DNA of 64,000 nucleotides from assembly GCA_000514715.1 (NCBI GenBank), contig AZWL01000010.1, positions 186,172 through 250,171 on the forward strand. Reading direction: 5' to 3'. The stretch comes from Streptomyces sp. CNH099. GTDB taxonomy: Bacteria > Actinomycetota > Actinomycetes > Streptomycetales > Streptomycetaceae. Below the pieces are notes generated by a model, which worked only from the letters and a program-made list of their open reading frames with translations, made no database searches and was not told where the DNA came from. The translations under genes and the position numbers were made by a program. Positions 15,868 to 23,923 of the stretch are shown here, piece after piece (within the stretch, counting starts at the first letter, position 1; each line of letters begins with the position of its first letter).

Positions 15868-17636
15868 CGGCCGGCCCTCTCGGACACGGGGCACGCACCC
15901 GCGGCCACCCAGCGGCCCGGGAGGTGCGCCTCCGCGGGGCGCGCGAAGGGGCGCGGGCCGCCGTCCGCCGGCCCGGCCAGCGGACTGCGCGAGACCAGCT
16001 CCAGATAGATCTCCCGGAACGCCCGTACGTTCTGCTCCACCGTGAACAGCTCGCCCGCCCGCGCCCGCGCCGCCGCGCCCAGCCGAGCCCGGCGCGCCGG
16101 GTCGCGGAGCAGCGCCAGGCAGGCGTCCGCCAGCGCCCGCGGGTTCCGCGGCGGGACCACGAGGCCCGTACCGCCGATGACCTCCCGTACCGCGCCGACG
16201 TCCGTCGACACCGTCGCCCGGGCGCAGAACATCGCCTCCACCAGCCCCACCGGGAAGCCCGCCACGGCGCTGGAGAGCACCGCGACGCCGCCCGTCGCGT
16301 ACGCCGCCGCCGTGTCCGGCACCGCCGGGTCGCCGATCTCCTCGAACGACACCGGGCTGGCGCCCACCGCGTGGGCGTCCGCGGCCTCGTCGGGGAAGAG
16401 CTGGGCGGCCAGCGCGCGGCAGTGGTCGCGGTAGCCCGCGTGGGCGGCGGGCGGGGGGCCCGTCTCGGCCACGACGAGGTGCGCGGCCGGTTCCTGCCGG
16501 TGGACCTCCGCGAACGCGTGCAGCAGGGCGACGAGGTCGGCGGCCGGCTCAGTCCGGCCGACCCAGACCAGCGTCATGTCCTCCTCCCCGGCCGGCTCCT
16601 CCACCCTCGCGAACCGCTCGCCGTCCATGCCCGGGTAGACCGTCCGCAGCCGGGCCCGCGACGCGCCCAGGCGCAGCGCCCAGCGGCGCGCGTGGGCGTT
16701 TCCGGGGGTGACAAGGGCGGCCTTGTCGTACGCCTCCGCGGCCAGCCGGCGGTGGCAGGCCGCCGTCAGCGCCCGTACGGCCAGGGAGCCGCCGGCGCGC
16801 GCCGCCGCCCCGCTCGCCGTGCGTGCCGTGCTCGCCGTGCCTGCCGTGCTCGCCGTGCCTGCCGTGCTCGCCGTGCCTGCCGCACTCGCCGCACTCGCCG
16901 CACTCGCCGCACTCTCCAGGTAGTGCCGCCGCACCCGCACCCCGTACTCCGTCACCAACAGCGGCGTGCCGAAGAACCGCCGCGCCAGCAGCCCCGGCAG
17001 CGCCGCGGGTCCGCCGGACAGCGCGTGGCACAGGTCGACGCCGGCCAGCCCGCCGCCCGCCGGCCCGCCGCCCGGCGCTTCGTACCACCCTGCCGCCAGC
17101 GGCCGCAGCGCCCGGTCCAGCTGCGCCGCGGCCGCGAGCAGCTCCGCCACGCGCGCGCCCCGCACCGCCGGGTGCGCGCCCGGCGCCCGGCAGGCCCGCT
17201 CCAGGATCCGCACCGCCGGCTCCGAGCGCAGCGCCCGCCCCGGCCCGCCGGCGTCCCCGGCCAGCTCCGCGAGCCCGTACAGTCCGTAAGCGAAACGGTC
17301 CTGCCCGCTCGTCCGCCCGTCGGTCTCCGCGCCGTCCGGCACCGCCAGCGCGGTGGCCAGCTCCGTGAAGTGCTCGGCGAACCGGCGCCGGTCCGCGCGC
17401 CCGTAGCGGCCCTCGCCGGGCGCCGGGCGCCACAGCGGCGCGACGTGCACCGTGCGCACCTGTGGCGGCAGCGGCACGAGCCCGGCCGTCTCCTGCGCCG
17501 CATCGACCGCAAACGCGAAGACGTCGAACTCGTGGTGCGCAAGCCCGCGTACAAGCCGGTCGCACCACCCCGGCGACTCGTCCGCGGCAAACGGAAATCC
17601 GCCCTCCGCGAGAAGGCCGATGCGCAACGAGAACAC
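15864..17636 (-). CDS. PelF-like glycosyltransferase (DUF3492 plus GT4)
   Basis: 590 aa from GTG 17636 (TTG 17627 is an alternative). N-terminal DUF3492-like half: LRIGLLAEGGFPF...WCDRLVRGLAHHEFDVFAFA, the form found in PelF. The C-terminal GT-B donor half (from about residue 350) has TVYPGMDGERF, LVWVGRTEPAADLVALLHAF, and the EX7E-type motif in GFPVGLVEAMFCARATVSTDVGAVREVI. Known: PelF uses UDP-GlcNAc/UDP-GalNAc to build the Pel polymer in the cytoplasm. At the junction of the two halves is an Ala/Ser/Thr stretch encoded by 18- and 9-bp tandem repeats. It is the first gene of the operon and follows a long hairpin at 17689-17722. The donor sugar cannot be read from sequence. Confidence 0.85.
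   Translation of the reverse strand: MFSLRIGLLAEGGFPFAADESPGWCDRLVRGLAHHEFDVFAFAVDAAQETAGLVPLPPQVRTVHVAPLWRPAPGEGRYGRADRRRFAEHFTELATALAVPDGAETDGRTSGQDRFAYGLYGLAELAGDAGGPGRALRSEPAVRILERACRAPGAHPAVRGARVAELLAAAAQLDRALRPLAAGWYEAPGGGPAGGGLAGVDLCHALSGGPAALPGLLARRFFGTPLLVTEYGVRVRRHYLESAASAASAASAAGTASTAGTASTAGTASTARTASGAAARAGGSLAVRALTAACHRRLAAEAYDKAALVTPGNAHARRWALRLGASRARLRTVYPGMDGERFARVEEPAGEEDMTLVWVGRTEPAADLVALLHAFAEVHRQEPAAHLVVAETGPPPAAHAGYRDHCRALAAQLFPDEAADAHAVGASPVSFEEIGDPAVPDTAAAYATGGVAVLSSAVAGFPVGLVEAMFCARATVSTDVGAVREVIGGTGLVVPPRNPRALADACLALLRDPARRARLGAAARARAGELFTVEQNVRAFREIYLELVSRSPLAGPADGGPRPFARPAEAHLPGRWVAAGACPVSERAGR
16813..16914. repeat. 18-bp and 9-bp in-frame minisatellite in the glycosyltransferase gene
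   Basis: Four 18-bp copies (CTCGCCGTGCCTGCCGTG and one-base variants) at 16813-16884 run into three 9-bp copies of CTCGCCGCA at 16885-16911. All units are multiples of three, giving a Ser-Ala/Thr-Ala linker between the two halves of the enzyme. Confidence 0.9.
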
Positions 17637-17688
17637 CCCCGAACCTGCCGTGGCTCCGTCCAGTGGGAGGACGGTACGCACGGGGCGG

Positions 17689-17722
17689 GGTGGTGCGATG
17701 GACGGTTGTCCGTCGCACCACC
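17689..17722. promoter_or_regulatory. Long inverted repeat upstream of the Pel-like operon
   Basis: GGTGGTGCGA (17689-17698) and its exact complement (17713-17722) flank a nested GGAC/GTCC pair. The element lies between the stop of the DUF3152 gene (17799) and the glycosyltransferase start (17636), both on the minus strand. It can be a terminator for the first, an operator for the second, or an attenuator. Confidence 0.6.
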
Positions 17723-17798
17723 GGAAGGGGTGAATACCCGTGACTATTCGGGGACTGGGGCGTTTTGTGCTCCCCCGCCGCGGCGCGGGGCCGCGGGG

Positions 17799-19553
17799 TC
17801 AGTCGCGCGGGTACGGCCAGGGGTTGGGCTTGCAGGTGGCGCCGTCCGTCGACAGGGACTTCGTCTGCTGCATCATCACCGGGGCGAGCGCGCCGTCGCG
17901 GGAGCAGCCGACGTGCCCCTTCCCGAGCCGGTGGCCGACCTCGTGGTTGATGAGCATCTCCCGGTACCCGCGGATGTCGTCGCCGTAGGTCTTCGAACCC
18001 CGCGCCCACCGGAAGCCGTTGATCATCACGCGCTCGGTCGCGGCGGAGTCGCAGGACACGTCCTGTTCGCCGGTGTCCAGACCGGACTTGGCGCACCACT
18101 CGTCGGTGGTGCCGGGGCTCGCCAGGGTGATGACGAAGTCCGGCTCCTCGCCGTGGCGGACGCGCTCGAAGGTGCGCTCCCCCCGGCCGCCCCAACTGCG
18201 GTCGTCGTTGAGCGTCCTGTGCACGGCGGTCGCGAACAGCGCGCCGTCGAGCGGCAGTCCCTCCTCGACGTCCACCCGGTACCGCACGACCGCGCCGCGG
18301 CCGGGCGCCTTGTCGCCGCCGGGGACGGCGGTGAGCCTGCCGGAGCCGGTGAGGTCGCGGCTGAGGGGGTACGTGGTCGCCATCTTCTCGGCGTACGTGG
18401 CGGGGGCGGCCCGCGCGTCCCCGTCGCCGTCCGCGTCCCGGCCCGCCGGCTCGTCGCGGTCGCCGGAGCGGGAGGCGGCGTCGTCGGCGGCGGCGCGCTG
18501 CTTGCGCGCCTCGGCCGCGGCGGCGTCGGCGCGCTTGGCGCGGCCGTCGGAGACCTGGCCGGCGATGGCGGCGGCGAGCGCGCACGTCACGACTGCGGCG
18601 GCGACGCCGGTGGCGACGCGGCCGCGGTTGGCCGTGCGCCGCCGGGGGCGGCGGTGGCCGCCGCCGGGGGGCTGCAGGGCGGCGGCGAACTCGTCGAGCG
18701 GGCCGTCGCCGTGGTCGCCGTGGTCGCCGTCGTCGCCGGGCGGCGGCCAGCCGCGGTCGTCGGCCGCGGGGGACGGGCCGGGGACGTCGCCGGGGCCACC
18801 GGGGCGGCGCGGGGCGGGCCCGGCGCCGCGGCCGGGCCCGTCGAAGGCGTCGAGGTACTCCTGACGTACGGGCGAGGGCGCGGCGGCGACGGTGGCGGTG
18901 CCGAGGCCGCGGGCCGGCGGCCCGTACGGCGGCGCGCCCCACCCGCCGCCGGGCTCGCGGTGCTGGGGGTGGCCGAGGGGGGTCTCGCCGGTGTCGTCCA
19001 CGCGCGGTGCGGGGGGCGGGCCCCCGGTACCGGCGGCGCGTCGCACGGCGCCGGTGTCGCCGACGCCGCGGAAGCCGCCGGTGTCGCCGGCCCGCGGCAT
19101 TCCGCCGCCCGCGTCGCCGTACGGCCGTGCGGGGCCGGCGCCGGGGACGCGCGGTGTCGCGCCCGTGTCGCCGGGCCGGGGGCCCGGCGCGGCGCCGGCG
19201 GCGCGGGGCAGGGGGCCGGTGTCGCCGAGCCGCGGCATCGGGCCCGTGCCCGTGACCGTACGGCCGGGGCCCCGCGGCCCCGGCCCGGTGCCCGCCACGC
19301 GCCGCACCGGCCCGGTGTCCGTCACCCGCGGCACGGGACCCGTGTCGGTCACCCGGGGCACCTGTCCGGTGTCCGTCACCCGGGGCACCGGTCCGGTGTC
19401 CGTCACCCGCGGCAGCGGACCCGTGTCGCTGATCCTCGGGATCGGCCCGGTGTCGCCGCGCCGCGGCAGCGGCGGGCGCGACCGGGCGCCGGTCCCGCCC
19501 TCGCCGTCGCGCGTCTGCTTCCTGCCCTTGCCGCCCGCGCTGTGCCTGCCCAC
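17799..19553 (-). CDS. DUF3152 membrane-anchored putative zinc metalloprotease with DTGPxPR repeats
   Basis: 584 aa from GTG 19553. Residues 34-195 are built from 9-residue units beginning DTG (DTGPVPRVT and variants), followed by a Pro/Gly-rich region, one membrane segment (about residues 315-335) and an extracytoplasmic DUF3152 domain. The domain ends with HEVGHRLGKGH (His537, Glu538, His541, His547), the metzincin-type HExxHxxGxxH zinc site, plus APVMMQQT as a possible Met-turn and paired Cys. The family is annotated as unknown function in most actinobacteria; the metal site argues for a secreted-domain peptidase. It starts 8 nt after the stop of the hydrolase gene upstream, so the two form an operon. 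The repeats are not part of the conserved domain. Confidence 0.83.
   Translation of the reverse strand: MGRHSAGGKGRKQTRDGEGGTGARSRPPLPRRGDTGPIPRISDTGPLPRVTDTGPVPRVTDTGQVPRVTDTGPVPRVTDTGPVRRVAGTGPGPRGPGRTVTGTGPMPRLGDTGPLPRAAGAAPGPRPGDTGATPRVPGAGPARPYGDAGGGMPRAGDTGGFRGVGDTGAVRRAAGTGGPPPAPRVDDTGETPLGHPQHREPGGGWGAPPYGPPARGLGTATVAAAPSPVRQEYLDAFDGPGRGAGPAPRRPGGPGDVPGPSPAADDRGWPPPGDDGDHGDHGDGPLDEFAAALQPPGGGHRRPRRRTANRGRVATGVAAAVVTCALAAAIAGQVSDGRAKRADAAAAEARKQRAAADDAASRSGDRDEPAGRDADGDGDARAAPATYAEKMATTYPLSRDLTGSGRLTAVPGGDKAPGRGAVVRYRVDVEEGLPLDGALFATAVHRTLNDDRSWGGRGERTFERVRHGEEPDFVITLASPGTTDEWCAKSGLDTGEQDVSCDSAATERVMINGFRWARGSKTYGDDIRGYREMLINHEVGHRLGKGHVGCSRDGALAPVMMQQTKSLSTDGATCKPNPWPYPRD
18969..19454. 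repeat. 27-bp repeat array encoding DTGPxPRxx units
   Basis: About 17-18 units of 27 bp in register, most conserved at the start (residues 43-87 are nearly perfect copies) and decaying toward residue 195. The array is confined to the cytoplasmic N-terminal part of the DUF3152 protein. Confidence 0.85.
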
Positions 19554-19561
19554 GTTGTGTG

Positions 19562-20569
19562 TCAGCTCCCGCCCGGGCTCGCCTCGGCGGCCCCTGTCTC
19601 GTACTCGTCCAACAGCTCGGTGAAGGCCCTGGCCACCACTTCCGGGTACTCCATCATGGCCACGTGCCCCGCCGCAGGCAGGGCCAGCAGCCGGGAGTGA
19701 CGGAACGCGCCCTTCGCCCGCCGCGCCATGCGGAACGACACGAGCTGGTCGCGGCCGCCGTAGATGAGAAGCGTAGGGGCAAGCACCCGCTCGGCCAGCC
19801 GCCAGAGCGAGTGCTGCCCGCCCAGGGTGTACGCGCCGACGACCCCGCGCGCCGAGCGCTCCATGGCGTCCCAGTGGTACGGCAGCCGCATCCGTCTGGC
19901 GTACTCGCGCGCGTGCTCCGCGAAGCCCTGCGGGCTGACCCGGCTCGGGTCGCCGTAGCAGAGGCCGAGCACGGCGCGGGTGCGCTGCTCGGGAGTCCAG
20001 TCCCGGGTCAGCCGGGCGAAGAGCGTGGTGACGCCGGGCACCGCGAGCAGCGCCGTGGGCACCGCGGTGCGCTGGGGAGGCAGTTCGGGCAGCGCCGGGG
20101 AGACGAGGGTGAGGGTGCGCACCAGGTCGGGGCGGAGCGCGGCGACGCGGGTGACGATGGTGCCGCCCAGCGAGTTCCCGAAGAGGTGGACGGGGCCGCG
20201 CGCGCCGGCGTCGAGGTACCGGATGACGGCGCGGGCGTGGCCGGAGATGGAGTAGTCGCCGTCGTCGGGGGGCGGGGAGTCGCCGAAGCCGGGCAGGTCG
20301 ACGGCCTCGCCGTCGACGCGGCCGGCGAGGAGGGGGCCGAGGCCCCCCCAGTTCAGCGCGGACCCGCCGAGCCCGTGCACGTACACCGCCGGCGGCAGCC
20401 CCGCCCGCGCCGCCGGGTGCTCGCGGACGGCGAGGGTCAGCCCGGACAGGGTCACCTGGCGTCGCCGGACGCCGCCCGCGGCGGCGGCGGAAGAGGGCGG
20501 CACGGTCCCGGGCGGCGTCCTCGCCGGGGAGGCCGCGTCGCCCGCCAGCGAGGGCTCTGTCGACGGCAT
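19562..20569 (-). CDS. Alpha/beta hydrolase
   Basis: 335 aa, no signal peptide. Complete triad: oxyanion turn VYVHGLGGSALNW, nucleophile Ser in FGNSLGGTIV, Asp in YGGRDQLVS and His in GHVAMMEYP. It belongs to the esterase/epoxide-hydrolase-like branch; the substrate is unknown. The first 35 residues are Ala/Pro/Ser-rich and may be disordered. It is the first gene of a two-gene unit with the DUF3152 protein. The ATG at 20569 is 7 nt from a TAACAT box, so the mRNA is likely leaderless. Confidence 0.85.
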   Translation of the reverse strand: MPSTEPSLAGDAASPARTPPGTVPPSSAAAAGGVRRRQVTLSGLTLAVREHPAARAGLPPAVYVHGLGGSALNWGGLGPLLAGRVDGEAVDLPGFGDSPPPDDGDYSISGHARAVIRYLDAGARGPVHLFGNSLGGTIVTRVAALRPDLVRTLTLVSPALPELPPQRTAVPTALLAVPGVTTLFARLTRDWTPEQRTRAVLGLCYGDPSRVSPQGFAEHAREYARRMRLPYHWDAMERSARGVVGAYTLGGQHSLWRLAERVLAPTLLIYGGRDQLVSFRMARRAKGAFRHSRLLALPAAGHVAMMEYPEVVARAFTELLDEYETGAAEASPGGS

Positions 20570-20784
20570 GGGGGTAATGTTACGAGACAGTCACGCGGTG
20601 GTTCACGTGTTCGTGCGCACCGGCCGCCTCGCGGCTGAAAGCGCCCTCTCTTACGCTCGTATGGAGGACATCGACCGAAACTGCGCCCGAAGTCCACGTG
20701 ACGAACCGGTGCGCGGCGGCGGCAGCATCGTCAGCATCGGCAGCACGGCGCGCAACAGCGGTGCGAGAGAGGGGAGACGACGCC
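20570..20784. other. 215-bp divergent intergenic region
   Basis: Holds the TAACAT -10 box of the leftward hydrolase (20577-20582) and, on the right, control sequences of the small acidic protein gene at 20785. No hairpin or extra coding region seen. Confidence 0.4.
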
Positions 20785-21066
20785 ATGACGGTCGACCCGC
20801 AGGATCCGGACACGTTCGACGAGCCCGCCGGCGGCGGTACGGGCCCCGCCGGCGCGAGGGACGCGTCCGGCGCCTCCGCCGACCCCCCGGAGCCCGCCGA
20901 CCCGGACGGCGAGGCCCCGGAGGCCGACGCCGCGGAGCAGCGCGCCGAGGTGGACCGGGGCGAGGACGACGTCCCGGCGGGCGAGCCCGGCAGCGACGAG
21001 GCGGACCCCGCGGACGCCGCGGAGCAGGCCCGCATCGTCGAACAGGGCGAGGACGAATACCGGTGA
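20785..21066 (+). CDS. Small acidic protein, function unknown
   Basis: 93 aa, strongly acidic (Asp/Glu/Pro/Ala-rich), no hydrophobic segment and no recognised domain; probably disordered. The C-terminal part (DPADAAEQARIVEQGEDEYR) is the more ordered-looking portion; its last 20 residues resemble tails I associate with conserved Streptomyces hypotheticals. The ATG at 20785 is preceded by GGGGAG at 9 nt. It is followed by the TetR gene after 160 bp. Length, codon bias and ribosome binding site support a real gene. Confidence 0.65.
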   Translation: MTVDPQDPDTFDEPAGGGTGPAGARDASGASADPPEPADPDGEAPEADAAEQRAEVDRGEDDVPAGEPGSDEADPADAAEQARIVEQGEDEYR

Positions 21067-21228
21067 CGTGCTCCGTAATGCCCCGGTTCGGGACAGGTCG
21101 GATGCGATGAAATTTCGCGCAGCGACGGAGCGCCGGACGATTACCCGCACGTACGATGGCACCTGCGGTCGGCCCGCCGGACAGGCCCGGCGTCCCGGGG
21201 GCGATCATCTGAGGAACCAGGAGGCGCA

Positions 21229-21894
21229 GTGACAGCCATCGAGCAGGCCGAGACGCGTCCACGCAGTACGCGGCTTCCCCGCCGCGCGCGCCGCAACCAG
21301 CTCCTCGGCGCGGCCCAGGAGGTCTTCGTCGCCCAGGGCTACCACTCCGCCGCCATGGACGACATCGCGGACCGCGCCGGCGTCAGCAAGCCGGTGCTCT
21401 ACCAGCACTTCCCGGGCAAGCTGGAGCTGTACCTCGCCCTGCTCGACCAGCACTGCGACGCGCTGCTCAAGGCGGTGCGCGCGGCGCTCGCGTCCACGTC
21501 GGACAACAAGCAGCGCGTCGCCGCCACGATGGACGCGTACTTCGCCTTCGTCGAGGACGAGGGCGGCGCCTTCCGGCTGGTCTTCGAGTCCGACCTGACC
21601 AACGAGCCGGCGGTGCGCGAGCGGGTCGACAAGGTCAGCCTGGACTGCGCGCAGGCGGTCAGCGAGGTCATCGCGGAGGACACCGACCTGCCGGTGGAGC
21701 AGGCGATGCTGCTCGCGGTGGGGCTGTGCGGCATGGCGCAGATCACCGCGCGGTACTGGCTGGGCTCCGGCCAGCCGGTACCGCGGGACGCCGCCGCCCG
21801 GCTGATCGCCTCGCTCTCCTGGCGCGGCATCGCCGGCTTCCCCCTGCACGGCGGCCCCGACCAGGCGCAGGACCAGGCTCAGGACCCGGCGTAG
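21229..21894 (+). CDS. TetR-family transcriptional regulator
   Basis: 221 aa. The N-terminal HTH is textbook: RRNQLLGAAQEVFVAQGYHSAAMDDIADRAGVSKPVLYQHFPGKLELYLALLD. The C-terminal helical ligand domain is of the kind found in the regulator that precedes DUF3107 in mycobacteria (Rv3208 type, from memory). A GTG start with AGGAGG upstream is clear. It is 146 nt ahead of the DUF3107 gene on the same strand. The target genes and ligand are unknown; the constant linkage with DUF3107 and RhlE suggests a housekeeping envelope or stress role. The C-terminus has a short DQAQ repeat. Confidence 0.9.
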   Translation: MTAIEQAETRPRSTRLPRRARRNQLLGAAQEVFVAQGYHSAAMDDIADRAGVSKPVLYQHFPGKLELYLALLDQHCDALLKAVRAALASTSDNKQRVAATMDAYFAFVEDEGGAFRLVFESDLTNEPAVRERVDKVSLDCAQAVSEVIAEDTDLPVEQAMLLAVGLCGMAQITARYWLGSGQPVPRDAAARLIASLSWRGIAGFPLHGGPDQAQDQAQDPA

Positions 21895-22040
21895 CCCCCG
21901 TCCCGGCGGCGCGCCCACCGCGGGTTCGCGGCGGTGTTCGCTGCGGTGTTCGCTGCGGGCGTGCAGGCATCGGGCCCGCCGGGTGTGCACGCCGGGTTAG
22001 TGTGCATCCGTACATCCAACTGACCGAAAGGGATCAGGCC

Positions 22041-22268
22041 GTGGAGGTCAAGATCGGCGTGCAGCACGCCCCCCGAGAGATCAGCCTGGAGAGCGGGCAG
22101 CCCGCCGAAGAGATCGAGAGCGCGGTGGCGGATGCGCTCGGCGGCAAGTCGGAGGTGCTGACCCTGGTCGACGACCGCGGCCGGAAGATCCTCGTGCCCG
22201 CCGACCGCATCGCCTACGTGGAGATCGGTGCGCCCACCGCTCGCAAGGTGGGATTCGGCGCGATCTGA
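22041..22268 (+). CDS. DUF3107 family protein
   Basis: 75 aa, MEVKIGVQHAPREISLES...LTLVDDRGRKILVPADRIAYVEIG, full-length match to the small actinobacterial DUF3107 family (TB9.4 in M. tuberculosis, from memory). Function unknown; the ATP-binding annotation carried by some relatives has no visible motif. GTG start at 22041 with AAAGGGA upstream. It ends at a perfect 13-bp hairpin. Confidence 0.9.
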   Translation: MEVKIGVQHAPREISLESGQPAEEIESAVADALGGKSEVLTLVDDRGRKILVPADRIAYVEIGAPTARKVGFGAI

Positions 22269-22298
22269 GGCGGCTGCCACCGCTTTCCCAGCCCGTCC

Positions 22299-22327
22299 GG
22301 CCTCCCGGTGCCCGGCACCGGGAGGCC
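22299..22327. terminator. 13-bp perfect hairpin after DUF3107
   Basis: GGCCTCCCGGTGC, loop CCG, exact complement, ending 59 nt after the stop. Very strong stem, no U-tract. Confidence 0.85.
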
Positions 22328-22413
22328 GTCGTTTGCCCGCGATTCCCCGCGGGTAGACCCGGAGCGTCCGATTCGCCACAGCAGGCGGGGGCCCAACGAA
22401 GGGCGGGCGCGAG

Positions 22414-22701
22414 ATGATCCTGGCAGCGGTGTGCTCCGCGGTGATCGGCCTGGCGATTGCGCTGGCCGCGTTCTCCCGCTATCCGGACCGCTTCCGGCAC
22501 CGGAACCTCACCCTGGCCACCGGCCCCGGAGCCGCCGTGCTCGGCGCCGCGCTCACGTACACGGTGCTGGGCGGCGGGCACCTGCCGATCGTGCTGCCGG
22601 TCGCCGCGGCGTTCGCGGCGGCGATGCTGTCGCTGCTGGTGAAGCACCCGGAGCGGAGCCGCCCCGCGGCGGCGTACCTGGCGGGGCGCCCGGTGCGCTG
22701 A
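22414..22701 (+). CDS. Small membrane protein, function unknown
   Basis: 95 aa with two or three hydrophobic segments (about residues 2-20, 32-52, 55-75) and a basic tail KHPERSRP. No family recognised. ATG 22414 is preceded by GAAGGGCGG about 10 nt upstream. It is convergent with the ferritin-like gene. Codon bias fits a real gene. Confidence 0.6.
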   Translation: MILAAVCSAVIGLAIALAAFSRYPDRFRHRNLTLATGPGAAVLGAALTYTVLGGGHLPIVLPVAAAFAAAMLSLLVKHPERSRPAAAYLAGRPVR

Positions 22702-22780
22702 GCACCCCCGGGCCGTACGCACACGGCGGGCCTGCGCGGACCGCTTACGGACACGTACGGACGAAGCAGGCGCCCGCGGC

Positions 22781-23539
22781 TTACGCCGACAACCCCAGCG
22801 CCGCCATCCGCTTGGTGTGCGCCTCGGTGATACGCGAGAACATCCGCCCCACCTCCGCCAGGTCGAAGCCGTCGGCGACCCCGCCCACGAGCATCATCGA
22901 CAGCGCGTCCCGCTCCGCGACCACGCGCTGCGCCTGGCTCAGCGCCTCCCCCATCAGCCGCCGGGCCCACAGCGCCAGCCGGCCGCCCACCCGGGGGTCG
23001 GCGGCGATGGCGCTGCGGACCTTCTCCACGGCGAACGTCGCGTGCCCGGTGTCGTCCAGCACGGCCAGCACCAGCCCGCGGGTGTCGGAGTCCAGCCGGA
23101 CCGCGACCTCGCGGTAGAAGTCGCTGGCGATCGAGTCGCCGACGTACGCCTTGACCAGCCCCTCCAGCCAGTCGGACGGCGCGGTCTGGCGGTGGAACTC
23201 GTTCAGCGCGGCGGCGAACGGCTCCATGGCCCGCGGCGGGTCCTCGCCGATCTCGGCCAGCCGGTCCCGCAGCCGCTCGAAGTGGTGGAACTCGGCGGCG
23301 GCCATCGCCGCCAACTCCGCCTTGTCCGCCACACCGGGCGCGAGCTTCGCGTCCTCCGCCAGCCGCTCGAAGGCGGCCAGCTCGCCGTAGGCGAGGGCGC
23401 CGAGCAGGTCCACGACCGCGGCCCGGTACTGCGGGTCGGCCGCGGCCTCCGCCCAACTCTCGGCGGCCACGCCGGTCGCGGCGGCGGCGGTGGTGTTCTC
23501 CGGCTGCTCGGGAGCCTCGTCGGGAGGGGGAGTGTCCAT
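22781..23539 (-). CDS. Ferritin-like protein (MiaE-like diiron fold)
   Basis: 252 aa, all-helical. Likely diiron ligands: Glu in ALAYGELAAFERL, ExxH in AAAEFHHFERL, and later DDTGHATFAVEKV. The layout (four-helix bundle with E...ExxH pairs) matches the ferritin-like proteins related to tRNA hydroxylase MiaE that lie next to rhlE in mycobacteria (Rv3210c type, from memory). The substrate is unknown. An acidic, Thr/Ala-rich N-terminal stretch of about 30 residues precedes the fold. It is divergent from the DEAD-box helicase gene. Confidence 0.78.
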   Translation of the reverse strand: MDTPPPDEAPEQPENTTAAAATGVAAESWAEAAADPQYRAAVVDLLGALAYGELAAFERLAEDAKLAPGVADKAELAAMAAAEFHHFERLRDRLAEIGEDPPRAMEPFAAALNEFHRQTAPSDWLEGLVKAYVGDSIASDFYREVAVRLDSDTRGLVLAVLDDTGHATFAVEKVRSAIAADPRVGGRLALWARRLMGEALSQAQRVVAERDALSMMLVGGVADGFDLAEVGRMFSRITEAHTKRMAALGLSA

Positions 23540-23923
23540 GGAGCGGAGAATAGCGGCCCGCGCGGACCTGGGAAGAGCCTGGTCAGCCCGTGGACTATGA
23601 GACATCGCACAACACAGCTGCACGATTTTAGGTAGAGTGGTATAGCGCCCGCCGGCCACGGCGGGTCCCCCATGCCCCGGGCGTGAGTCCCCAGGCGCAT
23701 GGGAAGCATGCACTGAAGGATGCCCGGTCGGTAGCCCGATCGGCTCCGCACCCCGACCGCTCTCAGCGGGGCCCGTGCGGCCTGTCCCGCCGTACGCACA
23801 CCGCCGGAGGGAATTCTCGCGGCTGGAGCGCCCGAGTGACGGAAGAAGTGGTCCCGCGCCACCCCGCGCGGTACGACCCCCGTCCCCCGCCGCTCGCCGC
23901 GACCGACAGAAGAGGCAAGCATC
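23540..23923. other. 384-bp divergent region with a long structured leader of the DEAD-box gene
   Basis: The left end has an AT-richer stretch with TAGAGT and TATAGC hexamers (about 23633-23646) that can act as -10 boxes. To its right are a CCCGCC/GGCGGG pair, a CCCATGC/GCATGGG long-range pair and GGTCGG/CCGACC. This gives the helicase a probable leader of about 270 nt, as seen for cold-regulated RNA helicases. No gene recognised. Confidence 0.45.

Noticed and set aside
16813..16914. Possible CRISPR array
   Set aside because: Units are 9 and 18 bp, directly abutting, in frame inside a gene, with no spacers or cas genes.
18969..19454. Possible CRISPR or minisatellite outside genes
   Set aside because: 27-bp units are contiguous coding repeats of the DUF3152 protein with no spacers.
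23625..23650. Iron-box-like sequence TTAGGTAGAGTGG
   Set aside because: Only the left half resembles a DtxR/IdeR site; the right half does not match, so it is kept only as part of a promoter region.
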